Source: Alphaproteobacteria bacterium
GTDB lineage: Bacteria > Pseudomonadota > Alphaproteobacteria > Micavibrionales > CSBR16-224
Length of the DNA: 5,752 nucleotides
Assembly: GCA_007116755.1 (NCBI GenBank)
Contig: SKHU01000295.1
Coordinates: 1-5,752 of the forward strand
Reading direction: 5' to 3'
The position numbers and the translations under genes were made by a program. Below the pieces are notes generated by a model. The model was not told where the DNA came from. It did no database searches and saw nothing but the letters and a program-made list of their open reading frames with translations. Shown here piece after piece: positions 1-5,323 of the stretch (within the stretch, counting starts at the first letter, position 1; every line of letters begins with the position of its first letter).

Positions 1-408
1 ATTTCCTCCAGCGTCACGGAAATTTTAAAATGGCTTGGTCTTGAAAATAAAATCGACAGCCGCCCCGATTCGCTCTCGGGCGGCGAGCGGCAGGCTGTTG
101 CACTCGCGCGCGCGGTGATTCACCGGCCGCAACTGATTCTCGCCGATGAGCCGACGGCGCATATTGATGAAATTTCCGCAAAAAAAATTCTGCGCCTGCT
201 TTCGGAGCTGAACAAGCTCGGCACCACCGTGCTGATGGCCACGCATGACCGCTGGATTCTCGAGAATATGCCGCGCCCCGCCTTACATCTTGCCGATGGC
301 CGAATCACCGCGGTGCCGCAGGCACAGCCGGAAACGAAAATTGAAACGGAAACCGGAACAAAAACACAAACAGGCGGCGCGGGCACAACAACCCATGCCG
401 CCGCATAA
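1..408 (+). CDS. ftsE: FtsE-like cell division ABC ATPase, C-terminal 135 residues (5' end outside window)
   Basis: Reading frame 1 is open from the first base to TAA at 406-408. The fragment carries the second half of an ABC ATPase domain: signature LSGGERQAVALARA at fragment residues 25-38, Walker B LILADEPT at 45-52 with catalytic Glu50, and the switch histidine in MATHD (His82). The Walker A half lies upstream. FtsE binds ATP in the cytoplasm and pairs with the membrane protein FtsX to gate periplasmic murein hydrolases at the septum. The downstream gene is FtsX-like, which separates FtsE from other ABC ATPases such as LolD. Oddities: the D-loop reads AHID where FtsE usually has GNLD, the signature has Ala where QQR is usual, and the ABC fold is followed by a Thr-rich dipeptide-repeat tail (residues 111-124). 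A GTG at 115 is internal and not a start. The family call is firm; the exact subfamily rests partly on context. Confidence 0.88.
   Translation: MSSSVTEILKWLGLENKIDSRPDSLSGGERQAVALARAVIHRPQLILADEPTAHIDEISAKKILRLLSELNKLGTTVLMATHDRWILENMPRPALHLADGRITAVPQAQPETKIETETGTKTQTGGAGTTTHAAA
331..372 (+). repeat. Degenerate 6-bp tandem repeat encoding the X-Thr tail of FtsE
   Basis: About seven degenerate hexamers, most with an AAC or ACN core, encode alternating X-Thr residues (ETKIETETGTKTQT) just before the ftsE stop. Typical FtsE proteins end shortly after the ABC domain, so this is a low-complexity extension. It is probably disordered and probably arose by slippage (inference). Confidence 0.6.
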
Positions 409-453
409 AAATATAAACGCGAATCAGTCGCATCAATCGCGCACATAAAAAAA

Positions 454-459
454 AGCAGG
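454..459 (+). promoter_or_regulatory. Shine-Dalgarno that selects the first ftsX ATG
   Basis: AGCAGG lies 9 nt before the ATG at 469 but 21 nt before the second in-frame ATG at 481. This favours 469 as the start even though the two ATGs sit in identical 12-bp repeats. Confidence 0.5.
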
Positions 460-468
460 TTTGACAAA

Positions 469-492
469 ATGACCGCAGACATGACCGCAGAC
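469..492 (+). repeat. Exact 12-bp tandem duplication covering the ftsX start codon
   Basis: ATGACCGCAGAC occurs twice with no gap (469-480 and 481-492), giving MTAD-MTAD and two in-frame start codons. The copies are identical, which suggests a recent or slippage-prone duplication. Only the first ATG has a well-spaced ribosome-binding site. Confidence 0.95.
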
Positions 493-1374
493 AGAAAAAA
501 AATTCCGGGCTATCCCGACAATCTGATGCCGGCCGCCGCGCATCCGGCGATTCCCTCGCCCGTGCCGCGCATGGCGTTTTTTATTCTGATAATTCTTGCG
601 CTTGCCGTTGCCTGGCAGCATTTCCATGCCGAGATCGGCGAGAGGCGCCAGAACATCACCGGCGTTTTCACGCTGGGATTTTTCGCGCATGAGGGGGAGA
701 TGCGCAGCCCGCGCGAGCAGGCCGAAGCCGCCTATGCGGTTTTGGAGCAACTGCCTGCGGCAGAAGAGCTTTCCCTGATCGACGGGCGGACGCTGCCGGC
801 TTTTGCGGACAGGGATGCCGCCGATACGGCCGTTCCGGCGCTGATCCATCTGCGTGCCGCAGCGGGACAAGACGCGGCGCTGCTGGATAAACTCGCGATG
901 CTGGCCGATGATTTTCCCACAGCCGAGCTGCGCGACCACAGCCTTGATCCGCAAATCGCCGCATTGCAGCAACGCTATACCCGCTTTCTCCGTATTCTTG
1001 ATGCAGGCATTCTGGCCGGATTCGCGCTGCTGCTGGTTTTCGCCGTTATGTCCCTGCGCCGTGCGCTCAGGCCGCAAGGCGGAACGATTGATCTGATGCA
1101 TCTGCTTGGCGCGGATGACGGCATGCTGCTTTACGTGTTCAGCCGCCACGCGTTGCGCGGCATTTTCCGCGGTGTGCTGGCCGGTGCGCTGATTGTCGCG
1201 GTTTTCTGCGCCGCCGTCTATCTGCTCTACGGAGACCGCGCGGTTCTGCCCGGCGGCATCACCGTTGCGCCGCTCCCGCTTCTCTGGCCGCTTGCCGCGG
1301 GTATATTTCTGCTTTATATTGCGGCGCGGCTCGGCACAAAAAATCTGCTGCGCCGCCGGATTATGCAGATATAA
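469..1374 (+). CDS. ftsX: FtsX-like cell division permease-like protein
   Basis: A 301-residue membrane protein with the FtsX layout. It has a cytoplasmic N-terminus (1-34), TM1 (about 35-51), a periplasmic domain (about 52-172), TM2 (about 175-196), a cytoplasmic loop with the family-like stretch TIDLMHLLGADDGM (206-219), TM3 (about 231-254), TM4 (about 267-287) and a basic end (KNLLRRR). FtsX does not transport a solute. It passes ATP-driven movements of FtsE to periplasmic activators of peptidoglycan hydrolases. The length fits alphaproteobacterial FtsX, and the sequence is divergent as expected for this family. The gene starts 60 nt after ftsE and ends 13 nt before plsC, so it is mid-operon. 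The N-terminus reads MTADMTAD from an exact 12-bp tandem duplication (469-492), followed by an A8 tract (495-502). The identity rests on topology, the LLGA loop and adjacency to ftsE. Confidence 0.85.
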   Translation: MTADMTADRKKIPGYPDNLMPAAAHPAIPSPVPRMAFFILIILALAVAWQHFHAEIGERRQNITGVFTLGFFAHEGEMRSPREQAEAAYAVLEQLPAAEELSLIDGRTLPAFADRDAADTAVPALIHLRAAAGQDAALLDKLAMLADDFPTAELRDHSLDPQIAALQQRYTRFLRILDAGILAGFALLLVFAVMSLRRALRPQGGTIDLMHLLGADDGMLLYVFSRHALRGIFRGVLAGALIVAVFCAAVYLLYGDRAVLPGGITVAPLPLLWPLAAGIFLLYIAARLGTKNLLRRRIMQI

Positions 1375-1387
1375 GATAAAACACGAG

Positions 1388-2131
1388 ATGACACACCGCA
1401 TACGCTCGCTTGCTTTCAATTTTTTGTTTTTCGGCGGATCGCTGTTTTTCAGCATCGCGCTGCTCTGGACGCTGCTGCTGCCGCAGGCGAAATGCTTTGC
1501 GGTGATTCGCAAAATCTATTTCCCCTATCTGGATTTCATCGAAAAATACGTGCTGGGGCTGGATCTCAAAATCGAGGGGCTGGAGCATCTGCCCGCAGAC
1601 GGCGCATTCATTCTGGCCGCCAAACATCAATCCGCCTATGAAACATTAAAGCTTTTCACCTTTTTGAAAGAACCGGCCATTGTGCTGAAGCGCGAATTGA
1701 CATGGATTCCGCTTTGGGGATGGTATCCGCTGCGCATGGGCATGATTGCCATTGACCGCGGCTCGGCGACAGAGGCGATGAGCTCGATCCTCAAAGGCGC
1801 ACAGCGCGTCAAAAAGGAAGGCCGGCCGATCGTGATTTTCCCGCAAGGCACGCGCGTTGCGCCGGGTGTTGACCGCCCCTATCGCGGCGGGATTGCCAAA
1901 ATCTATAAGGAAACAAGGCTGACGGTCGTGCCGATGGCGCTGAACAGCGGTGTGTTCTGGGGACGCAATGCGTTCTGGAAAAAACCGGGCACGGTCACGT
2001 TCCGCATTCTGCCGCCGATTCCGCCCGGCTTGCCGCCGCAGGAGATGATGAAAAAACTTGAAACCGTTCTTGAGCGCGAAAGCGATGCGTTGCTGGCCGG
2101 TCTTGAAACGGATCAAGATCAGAAGACGTAA
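1388..2131 (+). CDS. plsC: 1-acyl-sn-glycerol-3-phosphate acyltransferase (PlsC/LPLAT family)
   Basis: A 247-residue acyltransferase that transfers an acyl chain to lysophosphatidic acid to give phosphatidic acid, the precursor of membrane phospholipids. Visible parts: N-terminal hydrophobic anchor (about 8-31), motif I KHQSAYE with His80 and Glu85, motif II-like GMIAIDR (118-124), motif III FPQGTR (151-156), and motif IV-like VVPMALNSGVFW (180-191). The textbook forms are HxxxxD and FPEGTR. Here both acidic positions differ (HxxxxE, FPQGTR), as I recall from a proteobacterial subgroup, so I read it as active. The ATG at 1388 is chosen because it starts 13 nt after ftsX, precedes the membrane anchor and gives the usual family length; the Shine-Dalgarno is weak. 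An in-frame extension upstream would run inside ftsX. The C-terminus ends in a DQDQ repeat. The 3' end overlaps the converging MAPEG gene by 13 bp. Confidence 0.92.
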   Translation: MTHRIRSLAFNFLFFGGSLFFSIALLWTLLLPQAKCFAVIRKIYFPYLDFIEKYVLGLDLKIEGLEHLPADGAFILAAKHQSAYETLKLFTFLKEPAIVLKRELTWIPLWGWYPLRMGMIAIDRGSATEAMSSILKGAQRVKKEGRPIVIFPQGTRVAPGVDRPYRGGIAKIYKETRLTVVPMALNSGVFWGRNAFWKKPGTVTFRILPPIPPGLPPQEMMKKLETVLERESDALLAGLETDQDQKT

Positions 2132-2517
2132 TGCATCACATTCGCCAAAAGCAGTGATCCCGACACGCCGATCAGCAGCCATGTCAGCGCCGCACCTGTC
2201 ACGCGGCGGATGGAAATGCGTTTTTTGGAAAACAGCATACCTGATGCATGCAGACAGCGTGCCAGAACAAATACCCCGCCCAGAAGATGCACGATGGGGT
2301 CGGAGGTGCCGTTCAGCTCCAGCATCACCAGAAGCAACAGCATAAAGGGCACGTATTCGGAAAAATTTCCGTGGGTGCGGATGGCTTTGGCCAGCTTTTC
2401 CTTGCCGCCGTCACCGAAGGCAACATTCATCTCGCGGCGCAGAAACGCAACATGCAGCGACAGCAAGAGATAAAACGCCGCCAGAACCGCGGCATAAATT
2501 GCAACAACAAGCACCAT
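2119..2517 (-). CDS. MAPEG-family inner membrane protein, YecN-like
   Basis: A 132-residue protein with four hydrophobic segments (about 3-23, 56-68, 74-90, 108-127). It has the family pattern FGDGG (34-38), AIRTHGNFSEYVP (45-57), ML-x-LNG (65-70), VHLLGG (76-81), and R-x-x-HASG (87-93). This order closely follows bacterial YecN-type MAPEG proteins as I know them. Eukaryotic MAPEG members are glutathione- or eicosanoid-handling membrane enzymes. The substrate of the bacterial YecN branch is not established, so no reaction is assigned. The ATG at 2517-2515 (minus strand) is preceded by a strong AGGGAGGG at 2534-2527, 9 nt upstream. It is divergent from the 610-residue repeat protein and converges with plsC, overlapping it by 13 bp, so it appears to be a single-gene unit. 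Confidence 0.9.
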   Translation of the reverse strand: MVLVVAIYAAVLAAFYLLLSLHVAFLRREMNVAFGDGGKEKLAKAIRTHGNFSEYVPFMLLLLVMLELNGTSDPIVHLLGGVFVLARCLHASGMLFSKKRISIRRVTGAALTWLLIGVSGSLLLANVMHYVF

Positions 2518-2526
2518 TTCCGTTTT

Positions 2527-2534
2527 CCCTCCCT
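2527..2534 (-). promoter_or_regulatory. Strong Shine-Dalgarno of the MAPEG gene
   Basis: On the minus strand AGGGAGGG precedes the start codon with a 9-nt spacer. It is one of the two strongest purine-rich ribosome-binding sites in the window and fixes the start at 2517. Confidence 0.7.
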
Positions 2535-2554
2535 GTCAGGCCCTCTTTAAAAGC

Positions 2555-2560
2555 AGTATA
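2555..2560 (-). promoter_or_regulatory. Candidate -10 box for the MAPEG gene
   Basis: On the minus strand TATACT (5 of 6 to TATAAT) lies 37 nt upstream of the start codon. I found no good -35 at 16-18 nt spacing; the closest is CTATCA or TATCAT. The promoter is therefore plausible but weakly supported. Confidence 0.35.
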
Positions 2561-2602
2561 GGGAATCGCCGTTTGAAATGATAGAGTTTTCGCGTTTATG
2601 AT

Positions 2603-2631
2603 TTGACATATCATTGAATCTGGTTTAATAT
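2603..2631 (+). promoter_or_regulatory. Candidate sigma70-type promoter for the repeat-protein gene
   Basis: A perfect TTGACA (2603-2608) is followed after 17 nt by TAATAT (2626-2631, 4 of 6 to TATAAT). Transcription would start near 2638, giving a leader of about 37 nt. ATGAT (2598-2602) and ATCAT (2610-2614) form an inverted repeat around the -35 box, a possible operator (weak inference). It lies in the 157-bp spacer between two divergent genes; nothing else in that spacer looks like a gene. Confidence 0.5.
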
Positions 2632-2674
2632 CCTTTTCTGAATTCAATAACGGTCGGTCTTTACGGGGTAACAG

Positions 2675-4507
2675 ATGTCACAATCGGGAAACAGCATGAA
2701 AAAACCTGCTTTATTGACGGCGGCATTTACGGTACTTGCCGCTGCGCCTGCCGTAGCGCAGGACATGCCTGCCGATGTGCAGGATGCGGTTCTCTCGCAG
2801 CTGACGCCGACGCAGGCGCTGGTCGCCGTGCTGGGTGACAACACCTCTTTAAGCGGAAAACTGCAAAGGCTGGAGGAAGACCGCGCCTATCTTGGAAAAA
2901 TCAATATGCTGGCCGATGATGCGCGGCGGCAGGGCTGGTTTGGCGCGCCCTCCTCCCGCACGCTGCTGGCGGTGCTGCATGCCGCCGTCAATCCCGATGA
3001 TGTCAACGCCAATCTTTTGCTGGGTTTTGAAGGCACGGAGCGCGATGCGCGCAACAGCACAACTCTGGATGACAATATCGCCGATCTGATCGCCGCATCC
3101 CGCAACCCTGAAAATGCGGCGCTGGCCGACCCGCTGCTGCGTTTCAAAGCCGTACGCGGCACGGTGCAGGAAACGGCGCTGGCCGATGCGATGGATTACT
3201 ATGCAAGCTATCCCTTCGATGCCTCCAATATCCATCTTGACCCCACGCCACGCGAACAGCGGCTGGAGCGTTTCCGCAATGACAACAGCTATGCCGATGC
3301 ATGGCGCACCGCCGCCACCGGCATCACCAGAGAAGGTGTGACGGAAAGCATGTATTTTAGCAGTTTCGCGCATCTCTGGGATGCCTATCTGAACCCGCAA
3401 ACCGGATGGGAAACGCTGTCACAAGTTCCGGACAACCGCAATGACGACCGCCCGACGGAGTTCCGCCAATGGTCGGGATCGGGCGAGCAGCGCGACAACA
3501 ACATCAAAGCCGTGCTGCGCGCGCGTGACATTCTGCTGGACGGCGGCGCGATACCGCTGCGGCTGGAAGACCGCGCCGCGCTGTTCAACGCCATCGATGC
3601 CAAGGCGCTGGAAAAAATCCGCGCCGCGCAAAGCGGCACATATACGGGCGATCTTGACCCGCAGCACCTGCCCTATACGAGCCGCACCATTCATCTTGAC
3701 CCGGCACAGGTGGAAGACAAACTGCAACGCCGCGCCGCCGATGCCGACTATCACGCCGCCTATAGAGGCTATATCGGCGATTACCGCAGCCGCGCGGGCG
3801 AAAACAATATCACCCAGATGCTGCCCGCATCGCATATCGTTTTCTGGAGCGCCATGCTGGACAAAGACCTTACATGGGAGAGGATCCGCGGCCTTTCCGG
3901 CATCCGTTCCGACACTCACAACCACAATCTTTTCTGGGACAATCCGCACAGCCCGTATCTCAATCACAATATGAAGCTTGTTTTTGAAGCGCGTGACGAA
4001 ATTCTGCCCGAGGATATGCCGCAAAATCTCGAAGAACGCCGCGCCCTGTTCGATCAGGTTTACAGCCGTGCCGTAGAGAAGCTCGCCCCCTACCGCGCCT
4101 ATAGCCGGACAATGCAGAACGACCCGCTCTATGCCGCCACAAAAACGCGCGAAGCGCTGCCTTATACCGCTTTCGATCTTTTGAAACGCGCCCATACGGA
4201 TATGAGTATCACGGCGGAGGATCTGGAGGGCGCAGGGCTGACGGCAGAAAATCCGAAAAGCCAGTCTCTGGCACATAACTTCAACGCGGTGCTGGAGGCA
4301 CGCGCCGAAATCGAAAGTCCGACTTACGAAAACGTACGCGAGCGCGCAGGCGAAAAACTCGACGAGATTCTCGCCCCCCACAAAAAACAGCGCCTGCTGA
4401 TCTGGAGCGCTCTGGCAACGCTGCTGCTGGCCGGCGGCGCGGGAACAGGCGGTACAATCCTTTATAACCGCCACCGCAGCCGCAATCCGAAACCGAAACC
4501 GCACTGA
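2675..4507 (+). CDS. Uncharacterised exported repeat protein with C-terminal membrane anchor
   Basis: I do not recognise this family. Seen in the 610-residue product: a signal peptide (basic KK at 9-10, hydrophobic core, AVA at 26-28, likely cut before Gln29), a long hydrophilic helix-rich region (about 35-570), one transmembrane segment (about 574-596) rich in Gly with a GxxxG step (588-592), and a basic tail ending PKPKPH. It contains no cysteine. This predicts a periplasmic body with the C-terminus in the cytoplasm. The body is about four divergent copies of one unit, marked by N-[IMF]-x3-[LVF]-x2-[AS]-R at Asn134, Asn276, Asn432 and Asn535, each followed by a Leu/Arg-rich helix ending near ALEK or AVEK. 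Two copies begin with IHLDP (186-190, 339-343). The ATG at 2696 is an alternative start giving a tidier signal peptide. The gene is flanked by its own promoter candidate and a palindrome pair, so it is probably monocistronic. Confidence 0.85.
   Translation: MSQSGNSMKKPALLTAAFTVLAAAPAVAQDMPADVQDAVLSQLTPTQALVAVLGDNTSLSGKLQRLEEDRAYLGKINMLADDARRQGWFGAPSSRTLLAVLHAAVNPDDVNANLLLGFEGTERDARNSTTLDDNIADLIAASRNPENAALADPLLRFKAVRGTVQETALADAMDYYASYPFDASNIHLDPTPREQRLERFRNDNSYADAWRTAATGITREGVTESMYFSSFAHLWDAYLNPQTGWETLSQVPDNRNDDRPTEFRQWSGSGEQRDNNIKAVLRARDILLDGGAIPLRLEDRAALFNAIDAKALEKIRAAQSGTYTGDLDPQHLPYTSRTIHLDPAQVEDKLQRRAADADYHAAYRGYIGDYRSRAGENNITQMLPASHIVFWSAMLDKDLTWERIRGLSGIRSDTHNHNLFWDNPHSPYLNHNMKLVFEARDEILPEDMPQNLEERRALFDQVYSRAVEKLAPYRAYSRTMQNDPLYAATKTREALPYTAFDLLKRAHTDMSITAEDLEGAGLTAENPKSQSLAHNFNAVLEARAEIESPTYENVRERAGEKLDEILAPHKKQRLLIWSALATLLLAGGAGTGGTILYNRHRSRNPKPKPH
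4487..4504 (+). repeat. 6-bp tandem repeat encoding the Pro-Lys tail of the repeat protein
   Basis: CCGAAA CCGAAA CCGCAC encodes PKPKPH directly before the TGA stop. It forms the end of the predicted cytoplasmic basic tail after the membrane anchor. Confidence 0.75.
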
Positions 4508-4534
4508 TCCGTATCAAAACACTGTCCCCTAATT

Positions 4535-4603
4535 TGTCATGCCCGTGAAAACGGGCATCTTATAACCCGACTCACAAGATTCCCGCCTCGCGCGGGAATG
4601 ACA
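4535..4603. repeat. Pair of inverted palindromes, REPIN/BIME-like extragenic element
   Basis: Two perfect hairpins lie 20 nt apart. The first is ATGCCCGT-GAAA-ACGGGCAT (4539-4558, 8-bp stem). The second is ATTCCCGC-CTCGC-GCGGGAAT (4579-4599, 8-bp stem). The two halves are inverted copies of each other: TGTCATGCCCG at the left end pairs with CGGGAATGACA at the right end (one mismatch), and CGGGCATCTT pairs with AAGATTCCCG (one mismatch) around a 14-nt centre. A doublet of short palindromes in opposite orientation is the layout of REPINs and BIMEs, which are dispersed extragenic repeats. GTCATTCCCGC-type palindromes are common in many proteobacteria as I recall. In RNA it could form two hairpins or one long cruciform-like stem. 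Only one copy lies in this window, so dispersal is not shown. Confidence 0.7.
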
Positions 4604-4624
4604 GTTTATTTGTTTGGCCGCATC

Positions 4625-4633
4625 TGCTATAAG
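4625..4633 (+). promoter_or_regulatory. Candidate extended -10 promoter for the RNase cluster
   Basis: TGC-TATAAG forms an extended -10 (TATAAG is 5 of 6 to TATAAT), 36 nt before the start codon. The sequence 17 nt upstream is TTTATT (4605-4610), a poor -35, which an extended -10 can tolerate. Transcription would begin just downstream of the palindrome pair. Confidence 0.45.
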
Positions 4634-4669
4634 AATCCTTATATCAAATCATAGACAGGAACGGACAGC

Positions 4670-5323
4670 ATGGCCTCACCGCAAAAAAAGCCGGATTCCG
4701 CCGCGCCGAAACGCCCCGCGTTGCGACGTTATTTTTTCGATACCGAATTCTGTGACGATCCGGAAAAATTCCGCTGTGAGTTGATCAGCATCGGCATTGT
4801 CAGTGAAAAAAACGGCAAAAAGGCCGATGAATATTACGGCATCTCCAATGAATTTAATCTGAACGCGGCCAAAAAACAGGACTGGCTGCAGGAGCATGTT
4901 CTCGACAAGCTCGACGACCCTTCGACATGGAAAAATCTCGATGAAATCCGCAAAGGCGTTCTGGATATGTTCGAGCCGGCGGACAAGATCGAACTCTGGG
5001 CGCGCAACGGCTCCCACGACAATGTGCTGATCTGCCAGCTTTTCGGGGGTATGGGCGAATTTTTTACTCTGCTGCAGAAGCAGAAAAATATCGGTCGCGT
5101 CGAATTCCGCGATATCAACGAACTCAAGCGCGAAGCCGGAAAAAAAGGGCTGAAACTGCCGCGCCTGCCCGATAAAGATGCGCATATCGCCATCAACGAT
5201 GCGCGGCACGAGCTGGTCTGCTACAAATTCCTGAAAAACGCATTGCGGCAAAAGAGCAATCCGCACCCCGCGCCCGACCGCAACCGCAACCACAACCGGA
5301 AAAGAAAAGGCCGGCAACCGTGA
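4670..5323 (+). CDS. RNase AS-like (Rv2179c family) DEDDh 3'-5' exoribonuclease
   Basis: A 217-residue protein matching the mycobacterial RNase AS (Rv2179c) pattern along its length. It has YFFDTEF (21-27), ELISIGIV (37-44), EYYGISNEF (54-62), W-x3-HVLDKL (72-81), IELWARNGSHDN (107-118), CQLFGGM (122-128) and DKDAHIAINDARHEL (168-182). The DEDDh set is complete: Asp24, Glu26, Asp117, His172, Asp177. The family removes nucleotides from RNA 3' ends with two metal ions, and RNase AS prefers adenylate tails. A cytoplasmic 3'-end trimming role is inferred. Compared with the roughly 170-residue mycobacterial enzyme, it has about 20 extra N-terminal residues and a basic Arg/Asn/Lys tail (about 196-217) that could bind RNA. 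AGGA at 4657-4660, 9 nt before the ATG, supports the start. Its stop overlaps the next start (GTGA), so the two genes are coupled. Confidence 0.9.
   Translation: MASPQKKPDSAAPKRPALRRYFFDTEFCDDPEKFRCELISIGIVSEKNGKKADEYYGISNEFNLNAAKKQDWLQEHVLDKLDDPSTWKNLDEIRKGVLDMFEPADKIELWARNGSHDNVLICQLFGGMGEFFTLLQKQKNIGRVEFRDINELKREAGKKGLKLPRLPDKDAHIAINDARHELVCYKFLKNALRQKSNPHPAPDRNRNHNRKRKGRQP
5279..5308 (+). repeat. 6-bp tandem repeat encoding the Arg-Asn/Arg-Lys tail of the RNase
   Basis: CGCAAC CGCAAC CACAAC CGGAAA AGAAAA encodes RNRNHNRKRK near the C-terminus. The first three units differ by a single base. The tail lies beyond the conserved exonuclease domain. Confidence 0.75.
5305..5310 (+). promoter_or_regulatory. 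Shine-Dalgarno for the GTG start at 5320
   Basis: AAAAGG lies inside the RNase coding end, 9 nt before the GTG at 5320. With the GTGA stop/start overlap it supports the GTG as the true start of the secreted protein. Confidence 0.5.

Noticed and set aside
418..446. Period-9 direct repeat (CGAATCAGT / CGCATCAAT) in the ftsE-ftsX spacer
   Set aside because: There are only two imperfect units with a decayed third, and no known binding-site match. It is probably chance.
461..466. TTGACA as a -35 box before ftsX
   Set aside because: It ends only two bases before the ftsX start codon, so any transcript from it would begin inside the gene, and no matching -10 was seen.
1193..1387. In-frame upstream extension of plsC to 1193
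   Set aside because: It would overlap ftsX by about 180 bp and add a non-family N-terminus. The ATG at 1388 gives the normal family length.
433..1512. Long minus-strand open frame of 359 codons opposite ftsX
   Set aside because: It lies antisense to a well-supported membrane protein and its product has no recognisable domain or membrane pattern. Long antisense frames are expected in GC-rich genes.
3419..4504. Minus-strand open frame of 361 codons inside the repeat-protein gene
   Set aside because: The sense frame has a signal peptide, repeats, an anchor and upstream signals. The antisense product has a composition typical of reversed GC-rich codons and no motif.
4394..4504. PEP-CTERM or GlyGly-CTERM type sorting signal at the end of the repeat protein
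   Set aside because: There is a membrane segment and a basic tail, but no PEP motif before the segment. The Gly-rich stretch lies in its second half, and the tail is longer than usual for these signals.
4535..4603. Rho-independent terminator after the repeat-protein gene
   Set aside because: The hairpins are GC-rich, but neither is followed by a run of T: CTTATAACCC after the first and GACAGTTTATT after the second. The symmetric doublet fits an extragenic palindrome better, though it may still affect RNA ends.
4676..5317. Minus-strand open frame of 213 codons opposite the RNase gene
   Set aside because: The sense frame has all five DEDDh catalytic residues; the reverse frame is a shadow.
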